This document shows, piece by piece, positions 10,855 through 22,724 of a DNA stretch of 64,000 nucleotides. The stretch comes from Pholiota molesta (Eukaryota; Basidiomycota; Agaricomycetes; Agaricales; Strophariaceae). Location of the stretch: NCBI GenBank assembly GCA_014925825.1, contig JACGCK010000023.1, positions 310,001-374,000 on the forward strand, in the 5' to 3' direction. The position numbers and the translations under genes were made by a program. The notes under the pieces were generated by a model. It worked only from the letters and a program-made list of their open reading frames with translations. It had not been told where the DNA came from and searched no databases. Every line of letters starts with the position of its first letter. The stretch's first letter is position 1.

Positions 10855-12586
10855 TCAAAGGGTACTGAGTATCTCCTCTACGCCAGTGTTTTCCCTCTTC
10901 TCTTTCCACACACCAATATACTTTCCACTCCATCTGGGGCCTTTGCCTCCACCTTTAATGCTAAGTTTCATCTTGAGCGCGTCACCGACAGTCTTTACCT
11001 TGGAGTCTTCTGATCCAAGGACCAGAACTGTCGAGGTTGAGTTCGCCGTTTGGGTAGATGGAGCCGAAGAGAGAACGATCACATAGGGACGGGAAGCTGA
11101 TGCAGCCGAAGGCAAAATAGCAGCAAGAGAAAAGGCAATAGCATTCAAGAATCCGAGCGCATTGCCAGTATCATCCGTCCGATGGATGTGGTGCTTGAAG
11201 AGACCGCTACCACTTTCAGGGCTGGTGATCTGCGAACGAGCCCCTTCGCAATGTGTTCTGCTAGTTCTTGCTCAATATCCGCGACGCGCTTCTCTGCCTT
11301 CTTGCGCTCCTCGACAACCTGGGTGACACGGTCAGGCACCAGCGGTGGTCCACAGCTAAGAATGGCGGCGGTGCTTGCGAGATGTGCGTGGGTGGACGTA
11401 AGATGCGCGATAAGACGCGGGCCGGAGAGAAAGTAAAGGCGGGCAGAGGTCGTGGAGGAGCGCGAGAGGGCTTCGGTGTGTGGGAAGAGGAAGAGCTGGA
11501 GATTGTGGATGCTGGGCAGGTGCGTACCACAACATCTGCATCCAGAATATATTTGTGAATAATAAGATGCATTCTTTCATTAGAATCACATACGGGTTAC
11601 GGTCGACTCCGTCGATGACTACAACACGCTTGACGCCGCCGGTATAGTCCTCAGGAAGGGCCTTGCCAACTGAACGACCGCTCTCGAGCTTAGACGGTCT
11701 TGCTTGCTCCTGGACGGGATCGAGTTCTTCTACTTCAACGTGCACTCTCCGGCCCTCGAAGACAAGCTTGTTAGCTTCCGCCTGAATCGATGCAACTTCT
11801 TCCTGAGTCATTCCTCGAGGAATTCAATATAACATGGGCTAGGATAGCTCGTCAGAGACCAGGAAAGCGTTGGGAGGTTCAACCGCGTTTCGAGAAGAGC
11901 AGAAAGCATGTGCTGGAGGTATGCATCGACATCTGAACGCGAATAATTGTTCATTAATATCTGGTCTGGACTTTCGGACAAACGAAGGTAGGTGCATGCA
12001 AAACTCACATGGTCGTATCGTCTTTCATATCCTTCATCGCCAAGAGCCACAGTCACTTTTGCGCCTGCTTGGAAAGCGAGCAGAGCAGTATCAACGCTGA
12101 CTCCCTCTCTAATTTTGACATAGTGCACTGCATGACCACCATGCCGCTTTGCCTGCACGACGTCCCAAACTGCCCCGTCGACCTCGGTCGTGATGCGGCC
12201 TGTATCGGTGGGTTGTCCTCCTCCCTCTGGGAAGATAACCGTGTCATGCAGGAGCACATGTAGAAGAGGCTCATTAGGGATTTCAGGAGCAAGGACGGCC
12301 TTCTTGCCCTTCTTCGCTTGTGCAGGAGCTGCGAGCGGTTGAGCCACAGAGACGCTGACAACTGTGGTGTCAAGGATGCGCAGAAGCGGATCGCCTGGTA
12401 GGATTAATCAAGGTATGAGCATGAATGGCGAAGTGCAGTTGAGGAATATTTGACAATACGTTGACAAGCTAGAAGGCCAACGGGCACAGAGACATTTGGG
12501 TCAGACGGGACCTGAAGCGTTGGAGAGATTATGCGATGGTAATCTGGAGGTGTCGTGGGTGAGATGAGATAGGCGGTGGCAGCCAT
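10855..12586 (-). CDS. Alanyl-tRNA editing protein (AlaX/AARSD1-like), frame-disrupted
   Basis: Predicted free-standing editing enzyme that removes Ser or Gly wrongly attached to tRNA-Ala. It has a tRNA_SAD editing core followed by a DHHA1-like region. Visible blocks are DTVIFPEGGGQPTDTG, YERRYDH, LSALLETRLN, EELDP, VVVIDGVDRNP joined by a GTATGT intron to CCGTHL, a coiled region (ERKKAEKRVADIEQELAEHI), HIHRTDDTGNALGF and GGGKGPRWSGK. The second Cys and His of CCGTHL are zinc/editing ligands in this family. The other ligand motif, HxxxH, should read HTSQH, but one base appears lost at about 11915, so the frame breaks inside it. Two more breaks lie near 11819 (before RGMTQEEV) and 11225-11260. 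It starts with MAATAYL and diverges from MFS2. Confidence 0.8.
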
Positions 12587-13022
12587 CGTTGTCTATAGGC
12601 TATAGCAAGCTTAAGCTATTCGTATATCGAGCCTGAGATGGATTGATCAGCACAAGAGAAGAATTCTGTTATCATGACTTGAACGGCGAGGGCTATAAAT
12701 GTTGCGTCTGGGAAATTGGCAAGGTGGCGGAACAGCGCACGGCGTGTGGGCCGGTGTACTTATTCTGCTTCCCGCGATGACCACACGCTGCCAAAAATTC
12801 CCTCGGCATCCTTACATTCCAATTATATCCTGTGCACGCTTCATGACTCTCACTCAAGGTTGTGGCGGCGTGAACTAGTGAATTAGGACTACCGCGTTGC
12901 TTGTGCACGCTAGCTTCTTCTGAACGACAAACCTACGACCTCGCGATATACCCCACTTTAGACTGCATTGACATTTGCTTGACGTTGCACGCATTCCAAA
13001 GTCAACACGAGCTCTACAAGCT
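12587..13022. promoter_or_regulatory. Divergent promoter region, AlaX-like gene and MFS2
   Basis: This 436-base spacer lies between two outward-facing starts and must hold both promoters. I see no gene and no motif strong enough to name. Confidence 0.4.
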
Positions 13023-15122
13023 ATGGCGAGAAATCATGCTGTGGTAGAGACCCCAGATACTGAAGACCAGCCCCTACTTAGAACATTCAACGCGATTGGT
13101 AGGTCCCTTAATCTCTCTTGTCCTGCATATTTTGAACCTCTATCCCAGAAGATCCCGAACAAACTGATGAGCTGGCTGGGCATTCTGATGACGAAAGGAA
13201 AGAATTGGAACGGACTTTATTGAGGAAGTTGGACCGTCGAATGTCCATCCTTGTCTTAATCTATATTTTAAACTGTGAGCCTGTTTTCCTTCTGCGAAGA
13301 GACGTCAATCCCGCTGAATGTCGAATCTTTCAGACATCGATAGGAATAATACCCCGTAGGGCCCTGCTTAGACTATGGTGATCATGGGCTTATTATTTCT
13401 CATCAGTGCTGCGCGACTACTAGGGTTCGAAGAAGACCTACATTTGGAGGGCACCCAATTCGCCTCGATACTCTCTATTCTCTATATTGGATATATCTTA
13501 ATGCAGGTACCCTCGTGAGTACTAGGCTCTGTTTTTGCATAACCACACACTAAACTATACACAGCAATATGTTTTTAAACTACATTGGAAAACCCTCGAT
13601 ATACTTGCCCTCTTGTATGATCATTTGGGGTGGCCTCTCAGTTTGCACAGGTATGCATTCTCCCTTAATTATTTAACTTGCCTGAGCTACATATACTGAA
13701 AGGTTTTACGAAAAGTACGCATATATGCGTACGGTTTGAAAATAACATTGACAATTGCTTTCAGTTATTTCGGCGCTTTGTGCATTCGATTTTTTCTTGG
13801 ATTCGTGGAAGCAGCCTTCTTTCCTGGAGCATTGGTAAGGTCTCTGAATAGATGTATGTGTGGCAGTTACTTATGTTATACCTCCCTCAGTTTCTACTCG
13901 CGAAATGGTACAAACAAAGCGAACTCTCGCAGCGAACAGCTCTGTTGGCCTCCGGAATCCTTCTGAGCAACGCTTTGGTTCTCTTATAGCTTCAGTAATA
14001 CTCAACAATATGGAAGGATTCTTAGGCTTCAGAGCTTGGCGGTATGCCTTTCTTTCTTTCTTGTAGTCCTATGAGGCTTACTTTGCGGACCAGATGGTTA
14101 TTTTTTGTTGAAGGAACGATCACAATCTGTGTCGCTATTTGGGCTATGTTCGTTCTTCCAGACTTCCCAGAGAACTCTTCGAATTGGCTTACACCAGCTG
14201 AGAAAGCACTAGCTATGAAGCGTATGCAAGAAGATTCAGGCCATGGTAGTACACAACATGTCCATCTCTCAGATGATCTGCCCAAGGAGTCGATTGACCG
14301 CTGGCCTGGTCTGCATTTGGCGGTGACTGACTGGAAAGTTTGGTGGCTTGCGCTGACATTATTATGCATCGTTATTTCTCTATCTTTCAATGTTTATTTT
14401 CCAACTCTCACTGCGACCTTGGGATATGGTCCAATTATCACTTTGCTCTTATGTGCACCTCCTTGGTTGTTTGCAACAGGCGTTGCTCTGTCCATCTCTC
14501 GGTATGTCCTCCGCGTGTATTCTTTGAGACAGGTACTCACTTCTGGGATTTTTGGACAGGCACTCCGACAAGGTTGGAGAAAGAAGCAAGCATATTGCTT
14601 CCTCCTTATTTGTTGGAATTTGTGGCTTTGTTCTTTCTGTTTCAACGATGAATACTGCTGTCCGATATTTTTCGCTGTAAGCTGAGCGATTGAAATTGCA
14701 GTAACGGTTTTACTGACGCGATATTCTTCAGATTTCTCATGGCTCAATCATATGGCGGCTTCATCGTCTTCCTCGCTTGGGCAAGTGGCTCGATATCGTA
14801 CCCACCTGCAAAGCGTGCCGTAGCACTAGCGCTGATTAATTGTATTTCGCAACTTGGAAACGTCATCGGCTCGTGAGCTTCTTCTTTTTCTTCTCGAAAC
14901 CTAGGTTGGCTGACCATCTCCATCTCGCATTGTCGAAGGTATGTTTGGCCACTTTCCTGGGGACCCACCTACAACAATTCCTATTTTATATGCATCTTCA
15001 TGAGTGCCTTGAGCATAACGATGTGCATGGTCTTCCGCCTTCATCTTGCGTCATTGAACCATCGGATTGATGCGTCGGAAGCAGGACAAGGTCGAGGAAA
15101 AGGGTATCGCTATATGTTATGA
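13023..15122 (+). CDS. MFS transporter, paralogue of MFS1, with one frame break
   Basis: Second ACS-type major facilitator (allantoate/nicotinate permease-like), probably 12 helices. Landmarks match the first copy: RRMSILVLIYILNYIDRNN, LSILYIGYILMQVPSN, FFLGFVEAAFFPGAL, LTPAEKALAMKRMQED, NVYFPTLTATLGYGP, AKRAVALALINCISQLGN and YVWPLSWGPTYNNSY, ending RYMLstop. Introns sit at equivalent positions. After FLLAKWYKQSELSQRTALLASGI the frame hits TAG, because the block expected to read SNAFGSLIAS has lost one base in the T run at 13974-13976. The neighbouring frame then reads GSLIASVILNN and continues normally. The copy at 6228 reads SNAFGALIAS at this place, which supports a one-base loss here. 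Function depends on whether this is a sequencing error. Confidence 0.85.
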
Positions 15123-15511
15123 GTTTATACTAGATGGATGTTCTATTCAGCCTCGGTATTCGATGCTCTAAGGTCTGAAGATCGCCTCAACCAATTATGC
15201 TAGTTTTGTTGACGAACATAATTTGGCAGAATGAGATCACGGTCGTGAGTAAATGGATTTGATTGACGGAGAAATTTCGGTCAACTGTCGCAAAATCTAA
15301 TCTCATTTACGATTCTCGAGCCTCATTCAGCTGATCTATGGATCGAAACAGACTATGATTCGCAGCGGCTCCCCTTAAAGTTCCTTTGGTGTTTAAATAT
15401 GCCGCCCATTGAATAGTGCCGCCTCTTTGCCTTGACGCACGCCCTCAACTTGGAACCCCCTAGCTCAAGTTCGAACAGGACACTCGAAGCTTTGAATACT
15501 TGATATTCGTA
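15123..15511. other. Intergenic region between MFS2 and beta-mannosidase
   Basis: No coding segment is recognised. It should contain the 3' end signals of MFS2 and the beta-mannosidase promoter; no specific site could be named. Confidence 0.4.
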
Positions 15512-18500
15512 ATGGCGCTTTCTTTCTCCAAGTCGTTGACAGATTGGAGCTTTACCCAAGTCGGTGGAGGAGAGGGAACTAAAGATGGCGAATGGTTGCA
15601 AGTCTCATCATTTCCGACGACTGTGCACGTCGAGCTTTTGAAATTGAAGAGGATCCCTGACCCCGTATGCTCCATCGATTGTACCTTCTTTCTTTGTATG
15701 GTTGACTCGAGCGTACTATGATCCCATTTTAGTTTATCGGCCTGCACGAATGGGATGTTCAGTGTGCGTTGCTTCGTTACTATCTTTCCTAGAGGATATG
15801 ATCTTATAGTGTGCGCTTAGGGGTTGGAGAGAAGGAATGGGCGTTCAAAACCACGTTGGAGGTGGCGGAATCAGAGCTTGCGTCCCCCAATGTTGATCTT
15901 CTATTTGAAGGCTTAGATACCTTTGCCACCGTAAAGCTGGTAAGTTTCCTTTTTCTTGCTTTGTTTTAACCTTCAGCATCTGAAGGAGCATATCTCCATA
16001 CTGTTTAGAATGGCGAAGTTATCTTAAGGTAGTCTTTGATGTTAATATTTTTCCCTTATGTATCGGGTATTGACTTTTCAACTTAGGACAGAAAATCAGT
16101 TCCTTGCTCACAGAGTCCCCGTCAAATCGACTCTGAAAGTCGGCGCGAACGAACTTCTTATTCACTTTGAGAGTGCCTTCCTGAAAGGAAGAGACATTGA
16201 GAAATCCCACGAAAAATATGAACTCTGGAATGGCGACTCTAGCCGTCTGCATGTGCGAAAGGCCCAATACAAGTACGTCCTTCCTCATCTAGATATGTGA
16301 CGAGGCAGGCTTACACTGTCTATAAAAAATAGCTACGGATGGGATTGGGGTAAGGTTACCCCATAATGCTTATAGGACGATCGTTGAATTCATTTCTCTA
16401 GGTCCGATTTTGATGACCGTTGGACCTTGGAAGCCAATCAAGCTCGAGACATATCACAATCGCATCACGGATCTTGATGTCAGAAGTGAAGTTTCGGAGG
16501 CGCTCGATGTCAAATTATCGGCCAGCTTTGCATTTTCCGAGAAAACGCCCGGCTATGCATCTTTCGTTCTGAAAAAGCCGGATGGATCGGTGGAAGCTTC
16601 CGCTGACAAGATACCGGTTAATGGCGCTGGGATTGCAAAAGTAAATTTCGAATGGCAGGCTGGAGAAATACAACTCTGGTATCCTGTTGGCTATGGCTCT
16701 CAGCCCCTGTACACCGTTGAGGTGCTGGTAACAGACAAAGTGAGTCACATTTGTTGTACAATGCACTTTATTAACACTGCTAACTTCCTTGACTAAAGAA
16801 TGGAACAGTCCTTGACAAGAAAACCGACAAGGTCGCATTCCGTCGTGCTCTGGTTATTCAAGACAAATTAATTGACCAGGATGGCCTGACATTCCTGTTT
16901 GAAATCAACAATGTTAGAGTGTTTTGTGGTGGTCAGTATGTGTTTGGTACTTTATATTTCGAGGCTAATTATCATCTACTAGGCTCGAACTGGATCCCCG
17001 CAGATTCATTCCTGACTACGTGGGTTATTAAATCGTTCTCTGTATACTGCTGCTTATGGACATGTTTACAGCATGACATTTGAAAGATACAGAGCTTGGT
17101 TGCAGCTTCTCGTCGATGGAAATCAAAATATGGTGCGGGTCTGGGGAGGTGGAATCTATGAATACGACGAATTCTATGAAATCTGCGATGGTATGCCTTT
17201 ATTTCCCGGTTATGAATTCTCATCTAATTACGAGCATCTTTTTTTCACCAGAGCTAGGAAGTCGGTAATCTCTCCTATCTCTTAACTGCTGCAATACTGA
17301 TGTAGCTGCAGTCCTTGTCTGGCAGGACTTCATGTTTGGATGCGGCCAGGTGATTTTTTGACGGAGCATGTCTCAAAATTTCCGAATGCTAACATCTTCT
17401 CAGTACCCAGCTTATGATTCATTCTTGGAGTCAGTGCGCGAAGAGGCCATACAAAACGTGAAGCGTCTCCGCCACCATCCCTCAGTTGTCATCTTCGGTA
17501 TGTAAATCGTTACCTCGGTTGGTTGCCACTAATTTTTTTGTATCTACATGCTCTTTAGCCGGAAACAACGAAGGTAAAGTATTTTTTGCCACGATCATCC
17601 CCATATTTACATCTCTTCCAGATTATCAAATTGCCGAATCACTGAAACTTGAGCTCGACTATAACGACGAAACATCTGACTATCGAAAGACAAACTTCCT
17701 GCACGTTTCATCTACGAGCGAGTGCTCCCTTCCGTCGTAGCGGAATATTCAGATATATTCTACCATCGTGCCTCCCCTTACAGTGGCCAGGGTAAGCCGA
17801 CTACTGATAAGACCTTGGGAGACTTACATCAATGTTCGTGTTTTATTCCTCTCAATTTGCTAATATGATGCTCACCCCCACTACCTATAGGGAATGTATG
17901 GCATGGATCTCAGGAACCCTGGCATAACTGGGACATTCTCGCGGGCAGATTTGTGTCCGAGTTTGGCATGTGAGGAGCAATGTTATCTTGTCGATGTGGT
18001 TTCTGATTTTATGATATAGGCAAGGATATCCTGATATTCGAACGGTTGACTACTGGCTTGGTGGAAATAAAGCAGAGCGGTTCCCCCAATCAAGGTAATT
18101 GTTTTCATAACTATGTGCAGCCGTGTATTTAATCGGTTATTACGCTCCAGAACGAACAATAACCACAACAAAGCTGATGGCTTTGAGAGGCGACTGGAGG
18201 TCAGTGACACTCATTGCCTGGAACATATGCCATAATCTTTGGTTGAATCATTTATTATTTTAGCTCTACTTGATGGAAAACTTCAAGCATGCCTTCGACA
18301 TCGAGAGGTATGTCTATGCGGCCATTCATCATTTATCCCTTCTAAAGTAAACTAGTTATGTATACTATACCCAAATTATGCAGGCCGAGACGTTGGCATC
18401 AGCCTATCGTCTGTGGCGTAGAAACTGGCGAGGCAAGGGCAGAGAATACACCGCCGGTGCCCTGGTTTGGCAGGTAAGCTAAGATTTTCTGGATTCATGT

Positions 18501-19269
18501 GCCATCCTCTTATTTCAGCACATGGTAGATCAATGATTGCTGGCCGGTAACATCATGGGCGATCGTTGATTACTTTTTGCGGCCCAAACCAGCGTATTTC
18601 ACCGTTGCACGCGAACTCCGGCCTTTCACAGTTGGCATGACAAGGAAGGATAACAAGACATTCGCGAATGATCGCTCCGCAGCCGACTTCACTATCAAGT
18701 CCGAGCTGGAGATCTGGGGCACCAACAGCACGCTTTCGGAGAAGAAAGTTACTCTCGAGGTTGCGTCGTTTGATTTGCACTCCGATTGGTCAGACAAATG
18801 GCAGCAAGAGGTCGTTCTCGCCGCGAATTCTAGCACTGAGTTGTACAAAGGAGATGTTCCCGGTCAACCTATCAGGACGAAATCGAGTGACGTCCCGAAG
18901 ACTATTGTCATATCTGCTCGAATTCTTGATGGAAACAGCGTTCTGGGACGGTACTCCAACTGGTACGCCTCTTGACCATGTCACATCTATCACTGCTGAT
19001 CATTCTGTAGGCCAGAACCATTTAAATATATTCATTTCCCTCCAGTCGAGGAAATCGGCCTTGAAGCAGAGGTTGGACAAGACGGGGAGAGTGTCACATT
19101 ATCGACGAAGAAACCAATTAAAGGAATTGTCCTCGACGTCGATGGAGATGAAGTCAAATGGAGTGATCAAGCTATCGATCTAGTTCCGGGAGACCCTCAG
19201 GTCATCAAAGCTGTTGGTTTGAGGGGTAGAGAGATAAAGTTGCGCTTCTTAGGAGATGGAACGGCGTAA
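15512..19269 (+). CDS. Beta-mannosidase, glycoside hydrolase family 2
   Basis: Predicted to release mannose from the non-reducing ends of beta-1,4-manno-oligosaccharides, finishing mannan breakdown, and N-glycan debris inside the cell. About 18 short introns interrupt roughly 860 codons. Domain order fits GH2: a jelly-roll sugar-binding region (EWDVQWVGEKEWAF, LRTENQFLAHRVPV, YNYGWDWGP), an Ig-like middle, then the TIM barrel with CGGSNWIPADSF, MVRVWGGGIYE, LGILVWQDFMFGCG and VVIFAGNNED; the Glu of GNNE is the expected acid/base. Later come WHNWDILAGRFVSEFG, where Glu of SEFG is the expected nucleophile, and ALVWQINDCWPVTSW. No signal peptide is evident (start MALSFSKSLTDW). One base seems missing at 17698-17699, between RKTNF and PARFIYERVLPS, making TAG in the literal frame. 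Confidence 0.92.
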
Positions 19270-19554
19270 GAAACATGCTGGGATTGCTCTTCAAGTCCGT
19301 ATCTTACAAATTGTCCAATGCTGAAAATCGACCTCTTTACTTGTACAATTGACCTGTCACTGCAATGAAAAAACTAAATCAGTGAACCATACATAGTTGT
19401 ATGGCACACAGATGGTGGTGCTTAATATTAGTTGGATATATGAAGTCAGAGGAACCTATGCATGATGATGTACATATGAAAACAACCGATAAATCAGCTT
19501 GAATAATTAGAAAAGAAACCCGAAAGAAAAAGGAAATCCCTGCCACTCCAGACA
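19270..19554. other. Convergent spacer between beta-mannosidase and Rheb
   Basis: A 285-base spacer holding the 3' ends of two converging genes. I see nothing else in it. Confidence 0.5.
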
Positions 19555-20413
19555 TTACATTAGACGACATCCACTATCTTGAGGTGGCTTTGCAGGCTTC
19601 AAGTTGCGGTCCAAACGCTTCTCGATCTCCGCAATGCACAACTCGAACACTTGGCCTAAAGGGAATAATTGTGTACGAATTATACGTGTGATCAAGGAAG
19701 ACAAGCGTAATAATATCTTACCAATATTGACGTTGTCCTTTGCGCTAGTTTCCACCCAAGCTGCATGATTTTGCTGCGCCAGTTGTTCCCCCTCTCTTTG
19801 CTCAATTTGACGGTTAGGAGAGCTGCAGGACAGACCAGTACACCGTTAGAATGTAGTTGCTAAGAAAAGAATACTCCAAATGCGAGCACTTGAGAGTGAG
19901 AACTAACCTCGATTCAAGATCAGTCTTTGCTCCGACAATGACACACGGGACTTCATCTTTACCACCGAAGTCAAGGATCTTGTTATAGACGTTCTGCACC
20001 ATGTCAAACGAGTTCCGGGATGTTACGGAATACACGAGAATATATCCATGAACACCGATGACATATTTCGAATTAATGAGGGTGTATTCGTCCTGTAGAT
20101 ACCATCGATTAGCTCGATATATCAAGCGCCCAATGCTTGGGACATACCTGGCCTGCAGTATCGACGATTTGACATTCAAATTCAGTCCCTCGATAATTGA
20201 CAATCTTGGAAAATTCGGTTTCGATAGTAGGGTGGTATGCGTTTATAAAATGGCTTTCGATGAATTGCTTGACCAGAGAAGACTTTCCTACAAGTCGGAA
20301 AGTTTTATCAGATATGGCATGACGTAGCTGGGCAAGGAATCAAATAGCTCACCAACAGAGCGGGAGCCCATAACTACAATTTTCCGCCTTTTGAGAGGGT
20401 TTATCGAAGGCAT
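19555..20413 (-). CDS. RHB1: Ras-like GTPase Rheb (Rhb1)
   Basis: Small GTPase expected to activate TORC1 at endomembranes in response to nutrients. About 195 residues: P-loop GSRSVGKSS with the Arg typical of Rheb, the effector loop AYHPTIETEFSK, the Rheb-type switch DTAGQDEYTLI, the motif position for NKxD reading AKTDL, then ETSAKDN, which is the SAK motif. It ends CRLM, a CaaX-type prenylation box. I read six exons with normal GT-AG introns and no frame break. The start MPSINPLKRRK fits the basic N-terminus of fungal homologues. The Ala in place of Asn at NKxD (VGAKTDL) is notable because Asn normally reads the guanine base; substitutions here occur in some Rheb-like proteins, so it need not be damaging. 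It diverges from the Spo12-like gene. Confidence 0.93.
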
Positions 20414-21048
20414 GTTGTACAATAAGAACGAAAAGAAAGTCGTAGGAGGAAAGGGGGAGAACAAGAATGAGCCGACACCAGCTCGAATATACCGGCCTTT
20501 TGATGATAATGAATGCCTTGAGAATCCGGGTACTTGCCTAATTAGCGAATATATACAGCAGATGGATGCCTAGCACTGTAAACGGGGCAGAGAATTATCA
20601 CGGTTGCTTGAGTTTCAGCTGCGTAACAGAGGCCGCGAGGAACATCGAACAAGCGCCGCGATGCTCCGTGGATGGTTAGGAGTGCTCACGGCCATACTCA
20701 TGTGGGTCTGGTGACCGTAATCAGCGATAGATGATTCATGAAACCGCAATCTCTGGGAGCATGTGAGGACAATGCGACGTTGTACGTCTACACGTCTGCT
20801 CTCCAGCGGCCAGCGGTGCATGAGCTCCGGGCCGAGACATGCTCGCAGCACCACAGGACAGGAGGGCGTAGTTGGCAGCTCTTGCTCTGGACGAAACTCG
20901 GTGGCGGAGAACGGGCGAACAATGGAATGCCACACACTCCTTCCGCAAACTCGCCGGGAACTCGGTCACGTGGGCCTCCAAGACGCGTCCAAGTTGAAAT
21001 TCCTTTTATGTCGTTAAGGGTAATTTTCGTTTCCACCAAGTTTCAACC
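20414..21048. promoter_or_regulatory. Divergent promoter region, Rheb and Spo12-like gene
   Basis: A 635-base spacer between two outward-facing genes. It carries the palindromic-core site GGTCACGTGGGCC at 20964-20976, about 75 bases before the Spo12-like start. The same 13 bases occur, inverted, at 26761-26773 in the chitin synthase/GST spacer. A bHLH-type factor is a reasonable guess for the CACGTG core. Confidence 0.45.
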
Positions 21049-21561
21049 ATGTCCGCCACCTCCACTCCCACCGATTCTCCTATTGGAACGCCCATCAGCC
21101 CATGCACAACCCCTCGCTCGCGGCACAGGTTGTCGTACCGCAGGCACCCCTCGGAAATGTCGCAAACCAGGCCCCAGGCATGGGAGCTAAAGCTCTTCTG
21201 GCGAAGAAAATGGCCAAGAGCCAGTGAGTTGCTGTTCAGGACGCGTCATGACTCGGGCGCTGATTATATATCTAGCAACCCCGCATTTATCTCCCCTACA
21301 GACAACATGCTGACGCCGTGCACTCAGAAACTGAGTGCGGCCAAGAAGAAACACTTCTCCAGGTATGTGCTTAAGACGCCCGAACTCGTACTGTTTAATG
21401 ATTGACAACTTCTATATAGAGCGACGAAACCTGTTCAGCTCTTCTCTCCGGCCAGAGAAAACGACGAAACTAGCGCTACCGACGAGGATGACGACGAAGT
21501 TCCAATTCAGAAGACTCCCGCAGACAGCAAAATGGAGGTTGACGATGAGAACCCATTCTAA
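21049..21561 (+). CDS. Small Spo12-like protein
   Basis: The recognisable core is NMLTPCTQKLSAAKKKHF, resembling the conserved motif of Spo12-family mitotic-exit regulators. It is followed by an acidic Ser/Thr-rich tail ending VDDENPF. I read three exons: 21049 to about 21221, 21302-21361, and 21420-21561. Exon 1 in the frame that splices correctly becomes Arg/His-rich after GTPIS. A shifted frame in the same bases reads more naturally (MHNPSLAAQVVV... GMGAKALLAKKMAKS), but then does not join exon 2 in phase. So either exon 1 contains base errors or the natural-looking frame is chance. Function is inferred from one motif and should be taken as tentative. Confidence 0.5.
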
Positions 21562-21801
21562 ATCTCTCTCCTATCAGTTTCCTCTGGCTGGCCATTTCTT
21601 TCTTCTGTGTCTGGATGATACAGGAATACTTCCACTATCCCACCTCTCGATTCGTTCCTCGCTGTGCAATCTGCTGTAGATCTCTTTGTACCATGTAATC
21701 TCACTATAACGATCACGGGGAGTCTTTCCCACGACTATATAATATGCGCTTCATTGCGCTAGAACGCGTCACTTGTCAATCTCTGCCAGTCGCTAAACAA
21801 G

Positions 21802-22724
21802 ATGGCAGACCCTACGCAACCTCCTCAGCACGTCTTTCGATTTGACATTTCCCAGGAAGAAATATTTGAGAACCTCAGAATTATTACAGAGCATCTGAGG
21901 GATGGAATTGCACCAGACCAACTCTCGCGAGAGTGAGCTCGCGATTGGTGCCACTCTGGCTTATAATAATTCACTACTCACCTTTTATACAGACAAATAA
22001 CAGCGCTCCTTGACGGCCTACCCAGAGTCGACGAGAAGCGACTAATCGAGCTTGGAGAGAAAGGTGAGTTGATTCTAATTTACGATACCTAGATGTTACT
22101 GATGCATCATCTATCAGATAACTTCTGCCCCATCTGCTTTGTTCCTTATCTCACTATCCTCACGGAAGAGGAAATGGCATCCGCAATGGATTCGCCTGCC
22201 CATCCAGTAGAAGAATTGGGAGTCACCAAGCTATCACAATCGTGGCAATGCAGCCACATGTTTTGTCGAAGAGAGTCAGTCTTTCCTACACTTCTAGCCC
22301 TCACAAATATATTTTACTCACGAAAGCAATCTAGCATTTCGAAATGGATTTCTAGTGGCGTATGTTATCTTTGTTCGTTTTGGCCCCCACAATTCTGACT
22401 GCACGTCGTCTTGAACTTCCATCGCGTTCCCTAAAATAGCATGCATCGTGCCCTATGTGCCGACGGAACCTCGCAGAGAACGCAACTCCAAACCAGCAAG
22501 CAACGGATCAGCAGCTCGCGGACGCAGCTGCAGGTATGCAGGACTACAATCATGCAATAGCGACTATGAGACGCCAGATGGACTCCATTGGTCAATATTT
22601 GCATTCCATAGGAGCTGGAGCCGAATTCGATGCTTTGTTAGCGGACCATCTCGCTGGTCGTGGTGGCGAAGACGACGAATCTGATGACGAGGATCGTCGT
22701 GAATACTCTGGCATGTACTCATGA
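21802..22724 (+). CDS. RING-finger protein, probable E3 ubiquitin ligase (paralogue of RING1)
   Basis: About 220 residues in five exons. The RING metal ligands are visible across exon joins: FCPICF, then WQCSHMFCRR, DISKWISSG, and HASCPMCRR. This gives C-x2-C, C-x-H-x2-C and C-x2-C with a long insert (DSPAHPVEELGVTKL) between the first and second pairs. Upstream is a helical region (EEIFENLRIITEHLRDGI) and downstream a long amphipathic helix (MRRQMDSIGQYLHSIGAG) and an acidic tail ending EYSGMYS. All introns keep frame. It shares the RING spacing, the VTKL block before CGH/CSH and the CRRD-I/L-x-x-W-I-x-S exon with the damaged gene at 9459, so the two are paralogues. No substrate can be inferred. 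Confidence 0.82.

Noticed and set aside
6228..22724. A single segmental duplication of an MFS-RING block
   Set aside because: The two MFS genes and two RING genes differ in order, orientation and spacing, and the spacers show no shared sequence. Separate events are simpler.
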